The position numbers were made by a program, and so were the translations under genes. 64,000 nt of DNA, from assembly GCA_003508835.1 (NCBI GenBank), contig PUFA01000077.1:3672001-3736000 (forward strand). The letters are read 5' to 3'. Shown in pieces: positions 43,831 through 57,300 of this stretch (position 1 is the first letter of the stretch; every line of letters starts with the position of its first letter). The DNA comes from Eonycteris spelaea. Taxonomy: Eukaryota; Chordata; Mammalia; Chiroptera; Pteropodidae. The notes beneath the pieces were generated by a model, which was not told the DNA's origin, ran no database searches, and saw only the letters and a program-made list of their open reading frames with translations.

Positions 43831-44869
43831 GCGGGCCTCGTGATACTGCCAGGATTTTGTGTTTGCCTTTCCATGTACTTATAGTGGGTGAATACTGTTG
43901 AGATTTAGGACAGCGAACACAAATATTTATTGGATGAGTTGGGAAGAGCGGGAGAGAAAGTTGGGAACTTTAAATTTTAGAGTAATAAAGGTCTAGCTCA
44001 CTTTGAGAAGTATGGGAACAAAGTTTGCGAAGAGCTAGGGCGGGGAGCTAGGAGGGGGCCTGAGTCTCCTAAAACCGGGAGAGGTGTGCCTCTGGTCTGC
44101 CGTGTAAACAGATACCATAAACTCACTGGGCTCCAGTAATTTAAGTTGCAAAATATGTGATTAGATCCCAGGTCGTCTAACTCAGACTCCAGAGTCCTCA
44201 CTAGGTACTGCTGCCTTTTTTTTTTTTTAAATAAATTAATGCACATAGATCCAGAAAAATTTCTTGAAAGACAGGACAAATTTTTGAAGCCATCGTATCT
44301 GCATGTTATGTGCTCGAAAATAAAACGACTGTAAATTCAATGAACAGTTATGTCTTGGTTAATTAATTGTGGGTTATCCACGAACATTATTTTAACCTTG
44401 GACCAGATTTATCTTTGGCCTACTCTCTCCAACTGTCCTTGTGACAGGTCATTAGCTAAATTAAAATTAATGTGAACTTTGGCCTAAATGAAAACAAATT
44501 AGGAAGATAAAGCTATAAAGGAACTTTATCCAACATTACTTGTACATAGTTTTCTAGTGACATTACCTGTGTCAGTATTCTCCATTATAGGATCATAAAC
44601 TGCTCTATTAGTATCCTATATATGATTGAGGATCAAATTCATGCCATTTCAAAGTGTGTCTCTACATCAACCAGGCAAACAGAGGAGCAAGCATTCAAGC
44701 CAATATCACTGCAAAGAACTAATGTAGATAACTAATGGCATCTAGTGACTTCCTGTTGGTGGAAGGTCGAGAGTGGAGGGGAACCCACTTACTTGAGAAA
44801 TGACATTTAAGTGAGAAATAAGTCTCTTCTAGGAAACTATCACTATTTAGTTGTCTGAAAGCTTTTAAA
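43831..44869. other. TAF2-DSCC1 intergenic spacer
   Basis: About 1 kb between the TAF2 island and the presumed DSCC1 polyadenylation site. It has a T-run near 44,218-44,228 and a 93-codon frame of no recognised family. I see no gene or clear repeat. Confidence 0.6.
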
Positions 44870-44875
44870 TTTATT
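44870..44875 (-). terminator. Candidate DSCC1 polyadenylation signal AATAAA
   Basis: AATAAA on the minus strand about 335 nt after the stop codon. An ATTAAA variant lies slightly nearer at 44,912-44,917. Either could direct cleavage before the TAF2 promoter. Confidence 0.45.
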
Positions 44876-45208
44876 AATGATTAGAATGTCAAATCCTAGT
44901 TAATCGAAATGTTTAATCCAAAAAGTATAAATAAAACCATGTAGACTATAGAACTATACTAAACATAAAAAAAGCACTTTCTTTGGTTCTTGTTTACACT
45001 GTGTACACTGGTACATAATACAAATATAATTTGAAAGATACAGAAATATACTATTACATGTAAGAAAAAGAAGAGCAGTCGTTGCAAAAGGTTTAAGATG
45101 AGGAGAAAAAAAAAATGCCTCGAACCACCAGGTTTTTAAAAGTCTGGAATATAAATATATAAAGAATATAACCAGAAACTTAGTTCCCCCCAAAAGAATG
45201 TTGTTCTT
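44870..45208 (-). other. DSCC1: DSCC1 3' UTR (inferred extent)
   Basis: AT-rich sequence after the DSCC1 stop. The end is set by the first AATAAA found downstream on the sense strand. The true cleavage site may differ. Confidence 0.45.
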
Positions 45209-45317
45209 TTAAGAAACGGGCTTTCTTGAGTTGTAAACTTTAACACCATTTTGCATGGAAGATCGAGAATGTTTAGTGAGTAATGCACCTATGGTTTGCT
45301 TCTCTCCACACAAATCT
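45209..45317 (-). CDS. DSCC1: DSCC1 exon 9 with stop codon
   Basis: Encodes residues 358-393 and TAA: DLCGEKQTIGALLTKHSRSS then MQNGVKVYNSRKPVS. The acceptor is ttcccacag. The exon lies 2.6 kb beyond exon 8, past repeats. Confidence 0.97.
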
Positions 45318-48300
45318 CTGTGGGAACAACAACAACAAAAAATGAATAGCATGAATATTTTGGAGAACATAGCATAATATTCACAGTACTAGTTATTTAG
45401 ATCTCTTTCTGTTAAATCCATCTTTCCAACAAGCGTGTGTGTGTCTGTGGAAGAAGCAGGGTGGAGAGCAGTTACTACCCTAATTGAACTAGGTATATTA
45501 CCTGTAGTATCTTCAACATTCTTCACAAAGAGTATGTGTAATGTATTATTTTACCATGTTAAATGAGTAAACTAAGGCGTGGTAGTAAAAGAGAGATTTT
45601 GGAGCTAGCTCTGTATGACTTCAAAGCCCAGGTTTTTTCATGTTATCACACAGCCTCCAAATTAGAAATATAAGCAATGTGGGGGAGAGGGCAGTCTAGA
45701 CTCAGAAATCCTGGATACTTGGCCACCTGTGTAAGCTTGTCTAGGTTGCCTCCCTCCCTGACCTTTAGCTTACTCTTCTGTACCCCACCCCCTAACAAAA
45801 GCAGACTATGAATGGAAAGAGAGGGAGGACATGAGCTGAAGAAGGAGCAAGGGCTAGATCACGTAGGGCTCTGAAGAACATGGGAAGGAGTTGTGATTTA
45901 ATTCTAAGCATAGTAGGAAGCCACTAGAAGGGTGTGAATTAATGGAAAAGCTTAATGTGATCTAAGTTTCAAATAGTGGAGGCAATGAGTTGATGATTAT
46001 AGAAGCTGGGTAGTGAGTTCATGGAGGGTTCATTATATTATACTGTCACTTTGAATGTTCAAAATTTCCATAATAAAAACTTTGGGGAAAAAAAAGAAGA
46101 GAGAAAAAGGGCAAACAGAAAGAGGCCAATTCAGAGTCAAATATGAGATGATCCATCAGAATTTGCTTATAGTTCAAACCAGGGGGTGAGAGAAGAAACA
46201 GACAAGGGTGATTGCTCGAGTTTTTGCCTGAGTAACTGGATTAATGGTAGCGCTGTTAACTGAGATGAGGAAGATGGGGTTAGGACAAGGGGGTATCGAC
46301 TGTTGAGTACGTTCGGTTTGAAATTCCTATTAGATATCCAAGTGGAAATGTTAGTTAGGCAGCTTGATAGAAGAATCTGGAGCTCAGGAAAAAAGTTAAG
46401 TATGAAGATAAAATTAGGAAGACACTAAATTTAAATCCGGGCCTAGATGAAGGCATCGAGAGAAAAAATATAAACGGAACAGAAGATGTGTGTCCAAAAA
46501 CAGTGTCCTGGAACACTCCGACATTTGAAGATTGGGAAGAACAGGGAGACAACAGCAAAAGAGAATAGGAACCGCCTTGAGGGAGAGAGGGAGGAAACCA
46601 GTATATTTCAAGTATAAAGTGGTCCAGTGGGTCAAATGGTGCCAAGGGGCCAAAAAAAACAAGGACAGACAATTGGCTGCTCAATGTAGAAAGACTGATT
46701 GTCATTGGGTTAAGAAAAGAATAGGAGACAAAGAAGCAGAAAGTGAGTACACAGACTTTTTAAAAGTTTTCTTGTGAAGAAGAACAGAGGACGTGGGGTC
46801 CGGTTGGCTGTTATTGTTTTTTCTAAAGATGAGCAATGCTACAGAATATCGTTATGTTGATGGGAATGTAGACAGGGAGACATTAATAACACGAAGGGAT
46901 AACAAGATGTAAGCCTTTAAAAGACCAGAAGAGATGGATCCAGTGCAGAAGGAAGACTAACTTGAGAGGACAGTTGTGCACGTTATAGAGGCAGGACCGC
47001 AAACGAAGTGGGTGCAGACACCAAGAGGCTGGCAGATTTGGCAGTGGAAAAAAAAGAAGTTCTTGTCTGTTTCCACGTTCTCAGGAAACAAGGTTATAAG
47101 CTGAGGACAAAGAGAAAATGGGGTGCTGGGGTATGACAAGAGAAAAGAAAAGGTAAAGTGAGCTCCAAGGGTAGAAAAGTTTCACAAGGAAATTATGCCT
47201 TGCCAGGGGCCCTAAGTACCATTTCAGTTCTTAAGTGAGCCTTGCAAGCCCCACAACGTATTTCTTCCCTAGGAAATTTTAGCTGCCCAGGGATAGGCAC
47301 AAAGTAATCAGAAAGTTGGGTTTAATCTCTGTAGATTTTTGCCTGGGAGGTATGACAGAGAGAAAAGGCCAAAGGAGTAGTGTGGACAGTAAGTTGGAGA
47401 GACTGACCAGGGAATCCAGTCTCAAAGGAGAGGACTTGAGAGGTGAGACACAGTGAAGAGGTGGCAGTATTAGTGGATTTGAGGTCCTATAAGCAGTGGC
47501 TTCGGGGCAACTTGTCCTTCTGCAATCTGACTTCTACCCAAATGTTAAAGCAAGGCAGCAGGAAAGATCAGAAGTGGCATCTGAGAGGAGTGCTGGCATT
47601 GGAGTCATAGTGGGGTATATAGTTTGACCACCCCTCTAAGAGTGGCAATTTTTGCAGGGAGGAGGGCAGAGAAGTGGTTTTCAGAAGCTGTGCTGAGGAA
47701 GAAAGATAACATACACCCAACCTCTAGGATTAGTAGTTGTGGAGAATGACAGAGAAGACAATCATCACTTGAGAAAGTTTCGGAGGAAGCAGACAATAAC
47801 ACGCCCCCACCAAAAAAAAATTTGTTCTAATAATAAATCCCAAATCCTATGCCACACTTTATTTTTAAAAGAACTCTAAAAATTCATTTTTAATAATTTA
47901 CTTACTGAATATATGGAGCAATATCTTCTTCTGTCCACTTCTCCCTTAGAGAGAATAGACTATTAAAACGTTCCTGATTATCCTCAGGTAAATCATCTAC
48001 TTTTAACAAAAATATGATTTCTGGTCTCGATCGTCTATCCACCAAGGCTAAACCCTATTAAGAAATGAGAAAATGGACAGTTAACGTAATGGTCTAATGT
48101 TTAAATATGAGTCATTCTTTTAAATTTAGGTTTAGCTCAGCCCAAGGCATTTAGATGCTAGCTTCATGAAACTTACGCAATAGCTTTTTTCATTAAAAAT
48201 AAAAACAAAAAACAGTGAATTCTCCTTTTCCCTTCTGCAGTCTGGCTTCTTACAATTCATACAATTTATCAACACACTTCTAGTTTGATCCCCAATAACC

Positions 48301-51300
48301 TGTCATTGACAAATCCAGTGGGCCCTTTTCTTGGATTCATCCAGTTAGCTCTATTTTGTCAAAGTTGCCCCTCCCTCTTTGAATCTCTATCTGATGTTAC
48401 CGTCCCATTATTTTCCTCCTAACTTCATGTTATAGTTCCCTGGGCCTCCATCCTGACCCCTCTACTTGTCTCATTCTCACTGCCCTGAGTAACCTGTAAT
48501 TTCAACCACCACTAACTTGCTAATAACTGTAATATTTGTATCTACAACTCAAATCTCTCTTCCAAGCGCCCGATCTCAATATCCAAACCTATTATGAACT
48601 CATCGTGTTTGTCACCCAAACCTGCTCTAGTCCCACTATCCTAGAAAGCCAGGAAAGCTAGGCATCATTATCGGTTTCATTATTCGAACCCCACACTTAA
48701 GTGGTCACTACATCCTACACGTTTTAAAGCCTCAACATTTCTCTGTCTATTCTTCATCACCTATTTCTTTGGCCAGTACTCTTTGAGTTATGAGTATTTA
48801 AATGTTGAGAGCCTGGATGGTTCTCCTTTTTCATTATCTAGTCAACCTACCTTCCTACCTTCTTCTTTCCTTCCTCCCTCCCTCCCTCCCTCCCTGTCGC
48901 TAATGTCATAGTGTTCTTTCTAAAAGGCGAAACTCATCAGGTAGCTCTAGATTCTAAGTGGTGCAATGAATGGCCCCACAGAGCTTTCTAGATAGAGCTG
49001 AAATTCCTTACCACATTCCACAGTGTCCCTTCCTAACTCACTAGCATCTTTCACTCCAGTCATGCATCCCTACTAACAGTGCCCCAATTTTTATTCCTCC
49101 ATGCTTTGGACATGCTCTTGCCAATTCTCATCTCTGCCCTTCCATCTACAGAATTACAGTCCATCCTTTCCAACTCGACAGCTCAAATGTCCATTCCTTC
49201 CGAAAAATCATCCTGACCAGTCAGATCCATAGCCCCTTTCCTTTGCTCCCATTACAGCTTGTGCATGCCCTGCCCATGGCAGGGATTGCTCCACATTGTA
49301 AGAAGAGATTAACGCATGTAATATGCACCCGCCTCCACTGCTAGTCCCCAGGACGAGGACCTTGAGGCACCTTGTGTGATGTTTTCGCTACAATGTCAAG
49401 CATGGTGCCTAGTCATAAAAGGAACTCCGTAAATACTAAGCAAATCCTTTCACTTATTTAACAAATACTTACCAAGCGAGCATACACTATAGGCCAGGCA
49501 GTATGCTATATACTGTCAAGCAACGGTGAACAAAATTCTATCGAAGGAGAGAGTGCGGAACTGCATGATTAGACGTTTTTTTTTCCCAAAGCTAAGTGAT
49601 AAGTGCCATGAAGGAAAAATACAGGGAACTAAGGAAGAATAAAACAGAAGGCATTGTTTTCGAGTGAAGGAGAGCCTCCTTGAGGAAGTGACTCAAAGAT
49701 GAGTAGGAGGTAGCCAGGTGAAATTAGGGAGAAGATCATTCCAGAACAAAAAGCCTTGCGTGAAGGTACTAAGGTTAAGAGAGAGAGCTTGATGATTCTG
49801 AAAACCTAAAGGAAGGCTGGTATACAGTGAGCAGGAGAGAAAGTAGCAAGGGATGAAGCTATGGGGAAGATTATGAAGCGCCTTGCAGGCCAAGATACAA
49901 ATTCTTGATTTCATATCTTAAATGCAGAGGGCAACCATTACAGAGATTTAAACAAGATGCTCAGCTAAGCTGACCGGCATTTTAAAAAGATCATTCTAGT
50001 AGCACTGCAGAGAATGGATTGGAGGTGAGCAAAATCACAAGTATGGAAGGTCTGCTTAGGGATGTTGTTGCTACTTAGAGCCAGATTAACATGAGGGCTA
50101 AGACGGTACTGGTAGAAATAGAAAGAAGTGGGATCAAAAGCGATACCCCAGGTGGGAACTGGATTAACTGTAAATGGGCTTGAAGATGCTCACTGAGGTG
50201 ATTAAAATGTTCCCAAACTAGGCTCCAGCTCTCCATCTTCCCTGGCTGTAACCTGCTTCCCCCCCACCCCGCACCCCCCAGGGGTACGTAACCCATCTTC
50301 TACTTAATAATGTGCTTTAAAAAACAGAATATTTCTCATTTAAAAAAAGTTCTAAAACGAGACTGTGGTGGCTGTGTAATTCACTACATTTACCTAAAAT
50401 CCTTTTTACAAGTGAACTTTATGATATGTAAATTATTCTTCAAGAAGACGTTGGGTTTTTCTGAAGGATTTTGTGAGATGGATTGAGTGCATAGTGCACT
50501 CGTAGCGGGTGCCTAGGAAAATATATATACTGGCTCCAAAGTCACTTCCAATACAAGTTTCATTTCACCCAGTAATTAATATTAACCCGTTGAGCTATGG
50601 CGGCGGTCACCATCGCTACCTCACCTTAAGCTGGTCAAGCCCAGTGGTCATTCCTTCAGGAACACTCTGTTGCCACACTTCTTGAAACTCGGCGAGATTG
50701 AACTTCACTGCATTCTGAAGTAGCATTTGTGCTGTGGCTCTGCATATTTTGTCAGTGCTCAATTCAAAATACACTTCACCTAAGGAAAGGTGCCGGACAG
50801 TTTCATATTTTCTTCTTACACTACTACTGTTTCTTTTTCCTCCCTGAAGTTCATGGAAAATTATACACAACTCATCTCCCACATAACCGTGGAGTTATTT
50901 TTAACATGAACACACCTCAGAAAGGCACGTTAATTTGAACACACAGGTTAAAATACTTTCCAGATCTTACCTTCCTCTACATATTTCCTCCCGTAACATT
51001 TAAGACAGTGTTCGATCATTTCCCTGAAAAATTTCAAACACTCATTTGAAAAGTTATCACATTTTTATGCATTATATTTTCAATACCATTGCTAACTGGA
51101 AACTAAGATATAAATTTGAGATTTGAAATAGTACATGATTTTGGTTGCCAAGTAAAACTTTACATTAGGCACTAAGTAAAATATACTGGGAAGCTATTAC
51201 ATGCCAGACTATTATAAAATAGCTTAAACATAATTATATATTTTTATGCAAAAAAAACCAAAAAACAAAAAACAAACCATCATGTACATTTATTCACCCC

Positions 51301-54300
51301 AGTGACCAAAATTCCCAAGTCCTTCTTGGTTGTGTATTTTTTCAAATTTCTATAACATATCAAAATATAAAGTAGTCTATACTTATGCCCTGGGTTTAGA
51401 TCCAACCTGGAATATAATTTTCTTCCCCTTAAGGAAATTTGGAGGGACAGTGATCAACATACTTACTCTGGTTCTAAAGGGCCAAGTTCCTGAAGGCATA
51501 TATTCAAAGGAACTTTACTAAAAGACCAAGATTCAGAATCCACAAGCTGAGTTACGTGATTCAGAAGTTTCATCTCATAATCAAATTCAAGAATCCTCCA
51601 ATAACCTATAAATTCCAAAAGTTGTATTTATCAAAGAACATGTTAGGCAAATTAATTGGCTAATAAACTGATAAAATAGCAGCATGCTCTTGTCCACTGC
51701 AAAGCAGGAGACACCTTCTCACTCTAACGTGATTCTATTACCACTTACTCCAAAGAAAAGCCTGTAAAGAGTAGTTAAAGTCACTAGGCACACTCAGATC
51801 TTCTTGTGTAAAGATGATCATGTGCAGTCTCTACCCCACACCCCAAAATACAAATATCATCATCCTTGAGCCCAAAAGATTAAATAAACAATATGCAAAC
51901 AGGGTGAAGATGTCCCAAAACTCCTCTTAAATGATGTTCAATGTTATCATTATTAATAATAGTAAGCAATGCTACCTCCAATCTCACAGGCATTTAGCAC
52001 TTGTAATTGGGCCATTAGTTCTTCCTCACTTGCCTGAATTTGATCAAGCAAATCTTCAGTTGTATACTGAAACAAGAAAACGAATCATTTTAATTCCTTT
52101 GAAGAATATTTTTTTAAGACTTACTGAGTTTGTGGGAGTAAATACATAGACCAGATTAAAGCAACATTCATACACCAGTTCAAATTCTTTTGCTCATGTG
52201 TAATGATTACTATACAAAGTCAGTGGATATCACAGAAGAAAACACAGGGGTGAGTCTGTGTAATGCTGGATTTGGCAATGACACCAAATGACACCAAAAC
52301 ATGAGCAACAAAAGAAAAATAGATAAATTGGACTTTGTCAAAATGAAAAACTTTTGCAGTTCAAAATATCATCAACACAAAGGGACAAATATAGTAGGAT
52401 TCCACTTATATAGGATATTTAGAGTAGTCAGATCCAGACACAAAAAGTAGAATAGTGGTTGCCAGAAGTTGCAGGCAGGGTAGACCAGATAATTAATGTT
52501 TAATGATAAAGAGTTGCAGCTTGAGAAGATGAAAACGTTCTGTAGATGGATGGTGGTGATGGCTGCGGAACAATTTTAATGTACTGAATGCCACAGAACT
52601 ATATACACACGGTTAAAATGGTAAATTTTATGTTAGATACAATTTTTAAAAAATTAAGAAAGTGAAAAGACAACCCTGAGAATGGGAGAAAATATTTACA
52701 TGTCATATATCTGATAAGGACCTTGTACTTAGACTACATAAGGAACTCTCCTACAACTAAGTAATAAAACAATCCAATTAAAAATTGAACAAAGGATTTC
52801 CTGACTAGACATTCTCCAAAGATACACAGTCAACAAGCACCTGAATAGAGGCACAATATCATTAGTCATTAGGGAAATACACATCAAAATCACAATGCTA
52901 CCTCTTTAAATCCACTAGGATATAAAAAGACAGATAATAACAAGTGTTGTCAAAGATGTGGAGAAATTGGAACCCTCATACGATGGAATGCAAAATGGTA
53001 CAGCCACTTTGGACACAGTTGGACAGTTCCTTGCAAAGTTATACAGTTACCACATGACCCATCATGTGGAGGCCACATATCACATGATTCTATCATAAGA
53101 AGCATCCAGAAGAGCAAATAAATCAGTAGAGACAGAAAATAGATTATGGTTGCCTAGGACTGAGGTGAGAGATGGAAGGAGGGAAAGGTTGGATTGGAAG
53201 GTAATAGCTAAAGAGTATGGGGTTTCTTTGGGGGGTGATGAAAACGTTCTAAACTTCATTATGGTGATGTTTGTACCACTCTGTGAATGTACTCACAACT
53301 GTTGAATTTAAAATGAGTGAATTGTTTGGTGTATGAATTATGTCTAAATAAAACTGTTACAAAAAAGAAATCAGTCAATGGAGAAAAAGAGAACTTCTGA
53401 TACAAATTTGGTCTTCAGAATCAGTAGAGTACTATAATTTTGAATCACATTAAAAGCCTTTGTTTAAATTAGTTTCTAAATATTTTTCCATACTTCTAGG
53501 AATTAGTCAATTCTGACATTACAGTAAAAATACTTTCCACATTTATGTAATACATAAATTCCAATACTTATCACAATGCATTTTCTCAAGAGCTCCTAAT
53601 TATAATTTTCATTAAATAAAAATTTAATTTGTAAAAAAATAATAATTGCATAGTTAGAGATGTGAGCTTTTGCCTATGCAACCATCACCATGATATATAG
53701 GATTTGCTTTAAAATATTCCAGAAAAAGAAAAACAAGGCGGGAGGCAGAAGGGGATAGAAGGAAACAAGATTGACAAAATATCAATAAATGTTTAACACA
53801 GTAATGAACGTATAGGGATCTTTCAACTTTGGGGTATGTTTGAAATTTTCATAATATAAACTAAAAAGTAAGAATGTCAACATTAAGTGCCTTTAATTAT
53901 AGTTCTATTTTTAAATTCCAAATTAAACAATAAAAATATTAGTCTTACTTTTGAGCAATTTGAATTCTCTTCTTTTTGATTGTCAGGTCCTTCGTAGGTA
54001 TTCTCCATCAAAAGTCTCTTTAGTTTCTTTAATTTTGGTCTACATCTTCTTAATTCCCAATAATTATTAGAAAAGCCAAAGATCTAGAAATTAGAAATAT
54101 ATATTCCATAAATATACATAAATTATATATGTAAATTATAAATATAAATATAAATTCTAAACATAAATATAAACATTTAGGGTTCATTCTAAACGAAAAT
54201 TTCATACAAAATTTCAACCAATCCATCCGCCCTCAAGAATAAGCAAGAAAAGAGAGACTTGTCTTCTGTTTTCTATTGGGAAGGGACCTACATCTATTTT

Positions 54301-57300
54301 ATCCAGCCATCTCAAGCCAACAGATGGGTATCTTCAGGAAACATCTTTTCAAAGACCAATTAAGAAGATGCTGCCAACACAGTGAGAACCAAATAACTGA
54401 GCTCCATATCTCAACTGTACTCTGGAAACTAGAGTACACCTAGAAAGAATGACCAAGATGGTGACAGTTCTGGAAATCAGGCAGAAACAACTGAAAATGT
54501 GTATTTTTAGGCTGAAGAACAGAAAAGAGACATTATCTCAGTCTTCAAATAACATAAAGATGTCAAAAGGGAGAAGGGGTATTCTTGTTGCTCATGATGT
54601 TAAAATTAAGCAGAAGGTAAGGGAGAGAGATTTCCATCCAATGCAGGATGTTCCTTACTACCTAGAATTCCTTATTGGACCTGTGAAACAGTGAGAAGCC
54701 TACCGCTGAAAGAAATCGAGCTGATAGTGGCTAAATGATGGATAAATACGTTTTCCCTCTCTATCTCCAGAACTTGTCTAGTGTCTAGCATTTAGTAGGT
54801 GCCCAGTAAGAGCTGCACAAGAAAGAAGGAAAAGCTAAACTTATTTTTATCTCTGGAGTATCTTCCAATCCTAAAATGGAAGGTCAGGGGATGCTTCTAC
54901 TTTCAAACCGGTATAAAGCTTGATTGACAAGACAAGGGCCAGAACCAGATGGAGATGCTGCTAAATTTAAGGCCTTCAAAAGAGGAGCATAAGGACCAAA
55001 TAATAAAGATTGATTTTATCCATTGTCCACAAATTGGCAGCTGGTTATATCCAGCACACAGATGTTGGTGTGCGCTTTTGTATTAGGAGAAAGGGAGGTT
55101 TAGCATAGAGTTAAAATAAGAGTTTAAAACATTGAAAAATTAAGAGATTTTTTACTTCCAAAGTCTAAATTTCAAGCCTCATTTGGAAAAAAGAAATCAG
55201 AAGATCTGGTAATACTGGGTCTGCTTTCTCAAAAGGCCAAGTGGCCACCCACCTACTGGGGGCTTGTGCTCTCCCATTTGCCACAGACCCCACCATCCCT
55301 ATGACTCCTGAAACTGCGTATCCACCACCATTCATCAAAACCAGCCTGCTTTGTTCATGTGTATTCCTTACATAGCCCTAGTAGGCATCTGAAGTGCGAT
55401 TAGATTAAAAGTTTGGTTAGTAGATCTTTACTAAATTTTACTTAATCTCAGTACACAATTCCCATGAGGACTCAAAGGTACTCACGGATACTGTTATACC
55501 TTCACAAAAACACCTATGTAACAAGTGATGAGAAAACATTTTACAAAAGAATGAAATGCCAATGTTTCTAGTTAATTACAATGAAAGACATAACCCTACT
55601 AAAACCAAAATACAATGTTTATTGGAAGTTCTTTTGTTCTAGCAACATTCTATATAAATCACTGAGACTTCCAAGTATTTTCCCTTATTTCTATTCTAAT
55701 TGTTTTTACAAAAGAAGAAGGCCTGAAGCCATTCTGACAGAATTAACGGCTGTGTTTTGATTGTTTTATGTGTAACAATCTAGCCAGGATGGAGACTTTT
55801 GTTTATTATCTATCATCGGTAGTCCCCCCAAAATTAAGAATTTGTTATACTTGTCTATAGACAGTAAAGAACTAAACCAACTTCAAAGGAGACAAACACA
55901 CTTCCCTCAAAAACTCAAAGTTCTCACTTCTCTACCTTATAAATATTACCGAATGCACTATGGTTTACCGAATGGTTTAAAGGAGTTTCCTTTCAAAACA
56001 TGTCCACAGAAAAACTTACCAAAAACAGGTAAAGCTTTTAGAATGAGTCACCTAATAGCAAACTTTCTACATTACAAAAAATGATCAACTCGTCCGGGAC
56101 TTACACATTAAATTGGGAAAACAAAGACAACTTCACAAGACTACGAACGAAATCATGCTGAGAAATTTCGAATGTCATTAGAGAACGTTTCGGATCTCCT
56201 GTGATTATACATTTCATACCTGAAGTTTTTATTTAAGGGCAAGATTAGGATATATATGGTCATTCTCATATGTACACAAATCGGGAGACAAAAAACAGTA
56301 CCTCGGTGTGAAGAATGTCACAGTGTGTTTCTTCCATCTTCAGCTGGTCTGGAGTTTTACAACCAGGAATTAAAAGCAACATATTAGAAGTGTCTGCTAT
56401 CTTCAAGTCATACGTTTTGTCTTTACTACACAGCACAGCCGGCTCATCCTTATCCCCACGAATCACCAGACTGCAGGAAAATGGGAAAATACATGGTCTC
56501 TTGAAATGCCAATGGACATCTTCATTATAAACAGTTCCCAAATCTTCTAGGCTGGTGGACTTTAAAATTAAGTCTTGAGGCTATATCTGGCCCCTGCTCT
56601 CATAGTCCTTGCTCAGTGATGGACTCCCCAGAGCAAGAATCGGACCAAGCGACAGGGGGGCATCTGGTGGCCTCGCTAAGGAAAAATAACACGGGTGAGA
56701 GTCAAAGAATCCAAATGTCACCACATGGCATCTTTGTGCAAACTGCTGGGAAGAGCACAAGACAAAGCACAAAAAGCTTCGGCAAGATGTCACATGTTTC
56801 TAAAACATGCAAAAGTAGGACTTTCCAAACTTACGTGTATGCCTCTTAGGGAATCTTGTTAAAAAGCAGATGGGGATTCTGTAGGTCTGGGAGGGGACCC
56901 TGGATTCTGCATTTCTAACAAGCTCCCAGATGATGACCATGTTGCTGGTCCTAGTTCCCATCTGAGTGGTCCTTCTTGTTTGTTCCGAGGATCCCCAAAG
57001 AAGCACATCCTGGCCTAACCATCAGCTATGTTGCAAAGAAATTGGGACCTTGTGAAAAGGCTGCAACGCTTAATGAAAAATATGAAAAAGATATGTTTAA
57101 AAATTGGTCTAACTGAAGGCTCTGGCAAAGACTCACAGGTGGGGGGGGGGGCCGAGGGAGAAGAATGACCAAAGACAAAGATGATGAGATGACTAGAAAG
57201 TTGGTTCTAGCACTTTTCTTTGTCTGTAACACCTTTAACCCTCCTGTACACAATTCATTTCTTTTAAATAAATGATATTTAAAAACCTGAAATAGAAGGT

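Larger units (their letters stand above)
45318..47905 (-). other. DSCC1 intron 8
   Basis: About 2.6 kb, mostly GA-rich, reverse-oriented L2-like sequence in several blocks, with a short L1-type tail near 46.0-46.1 kb. Frames of 80-116 codons on both strands come from this purine-rich repeat. Confidence 0.6.
48055..50624 (-). other. DSCC1 intron 7
   Basis: Packed with plus-oriented L2 sequence (48.3-49.44 kb) followed directly by reverse-oriented L2 (49.44-50.14 kb), plus a CCTT/CCCT microsatellite and a C-rich tract near 50.27 kb. Confidence 0.65.
52067..53948 (-). other. DSCC1 intron 3
   Basis: Almost filled by plus-oriented L1M sequence (52.24-53.37 kb), including one L1 end nested in another, and a further L1M-like tail at 53.7-53.88 kb. 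Confidence 0.65.

Noticed and set aside
46355..46777. Frames of 81-116 codons on both strands
   Set aside because: They fall in an old GA-rich L2-like repeat and have low-complexity composition.
54105..54180. TATAAA-like cluster as a promoter
   Set aside because: It is a simple AT-rich patch deep in DSCC1 intron 2 with no other promoter features.
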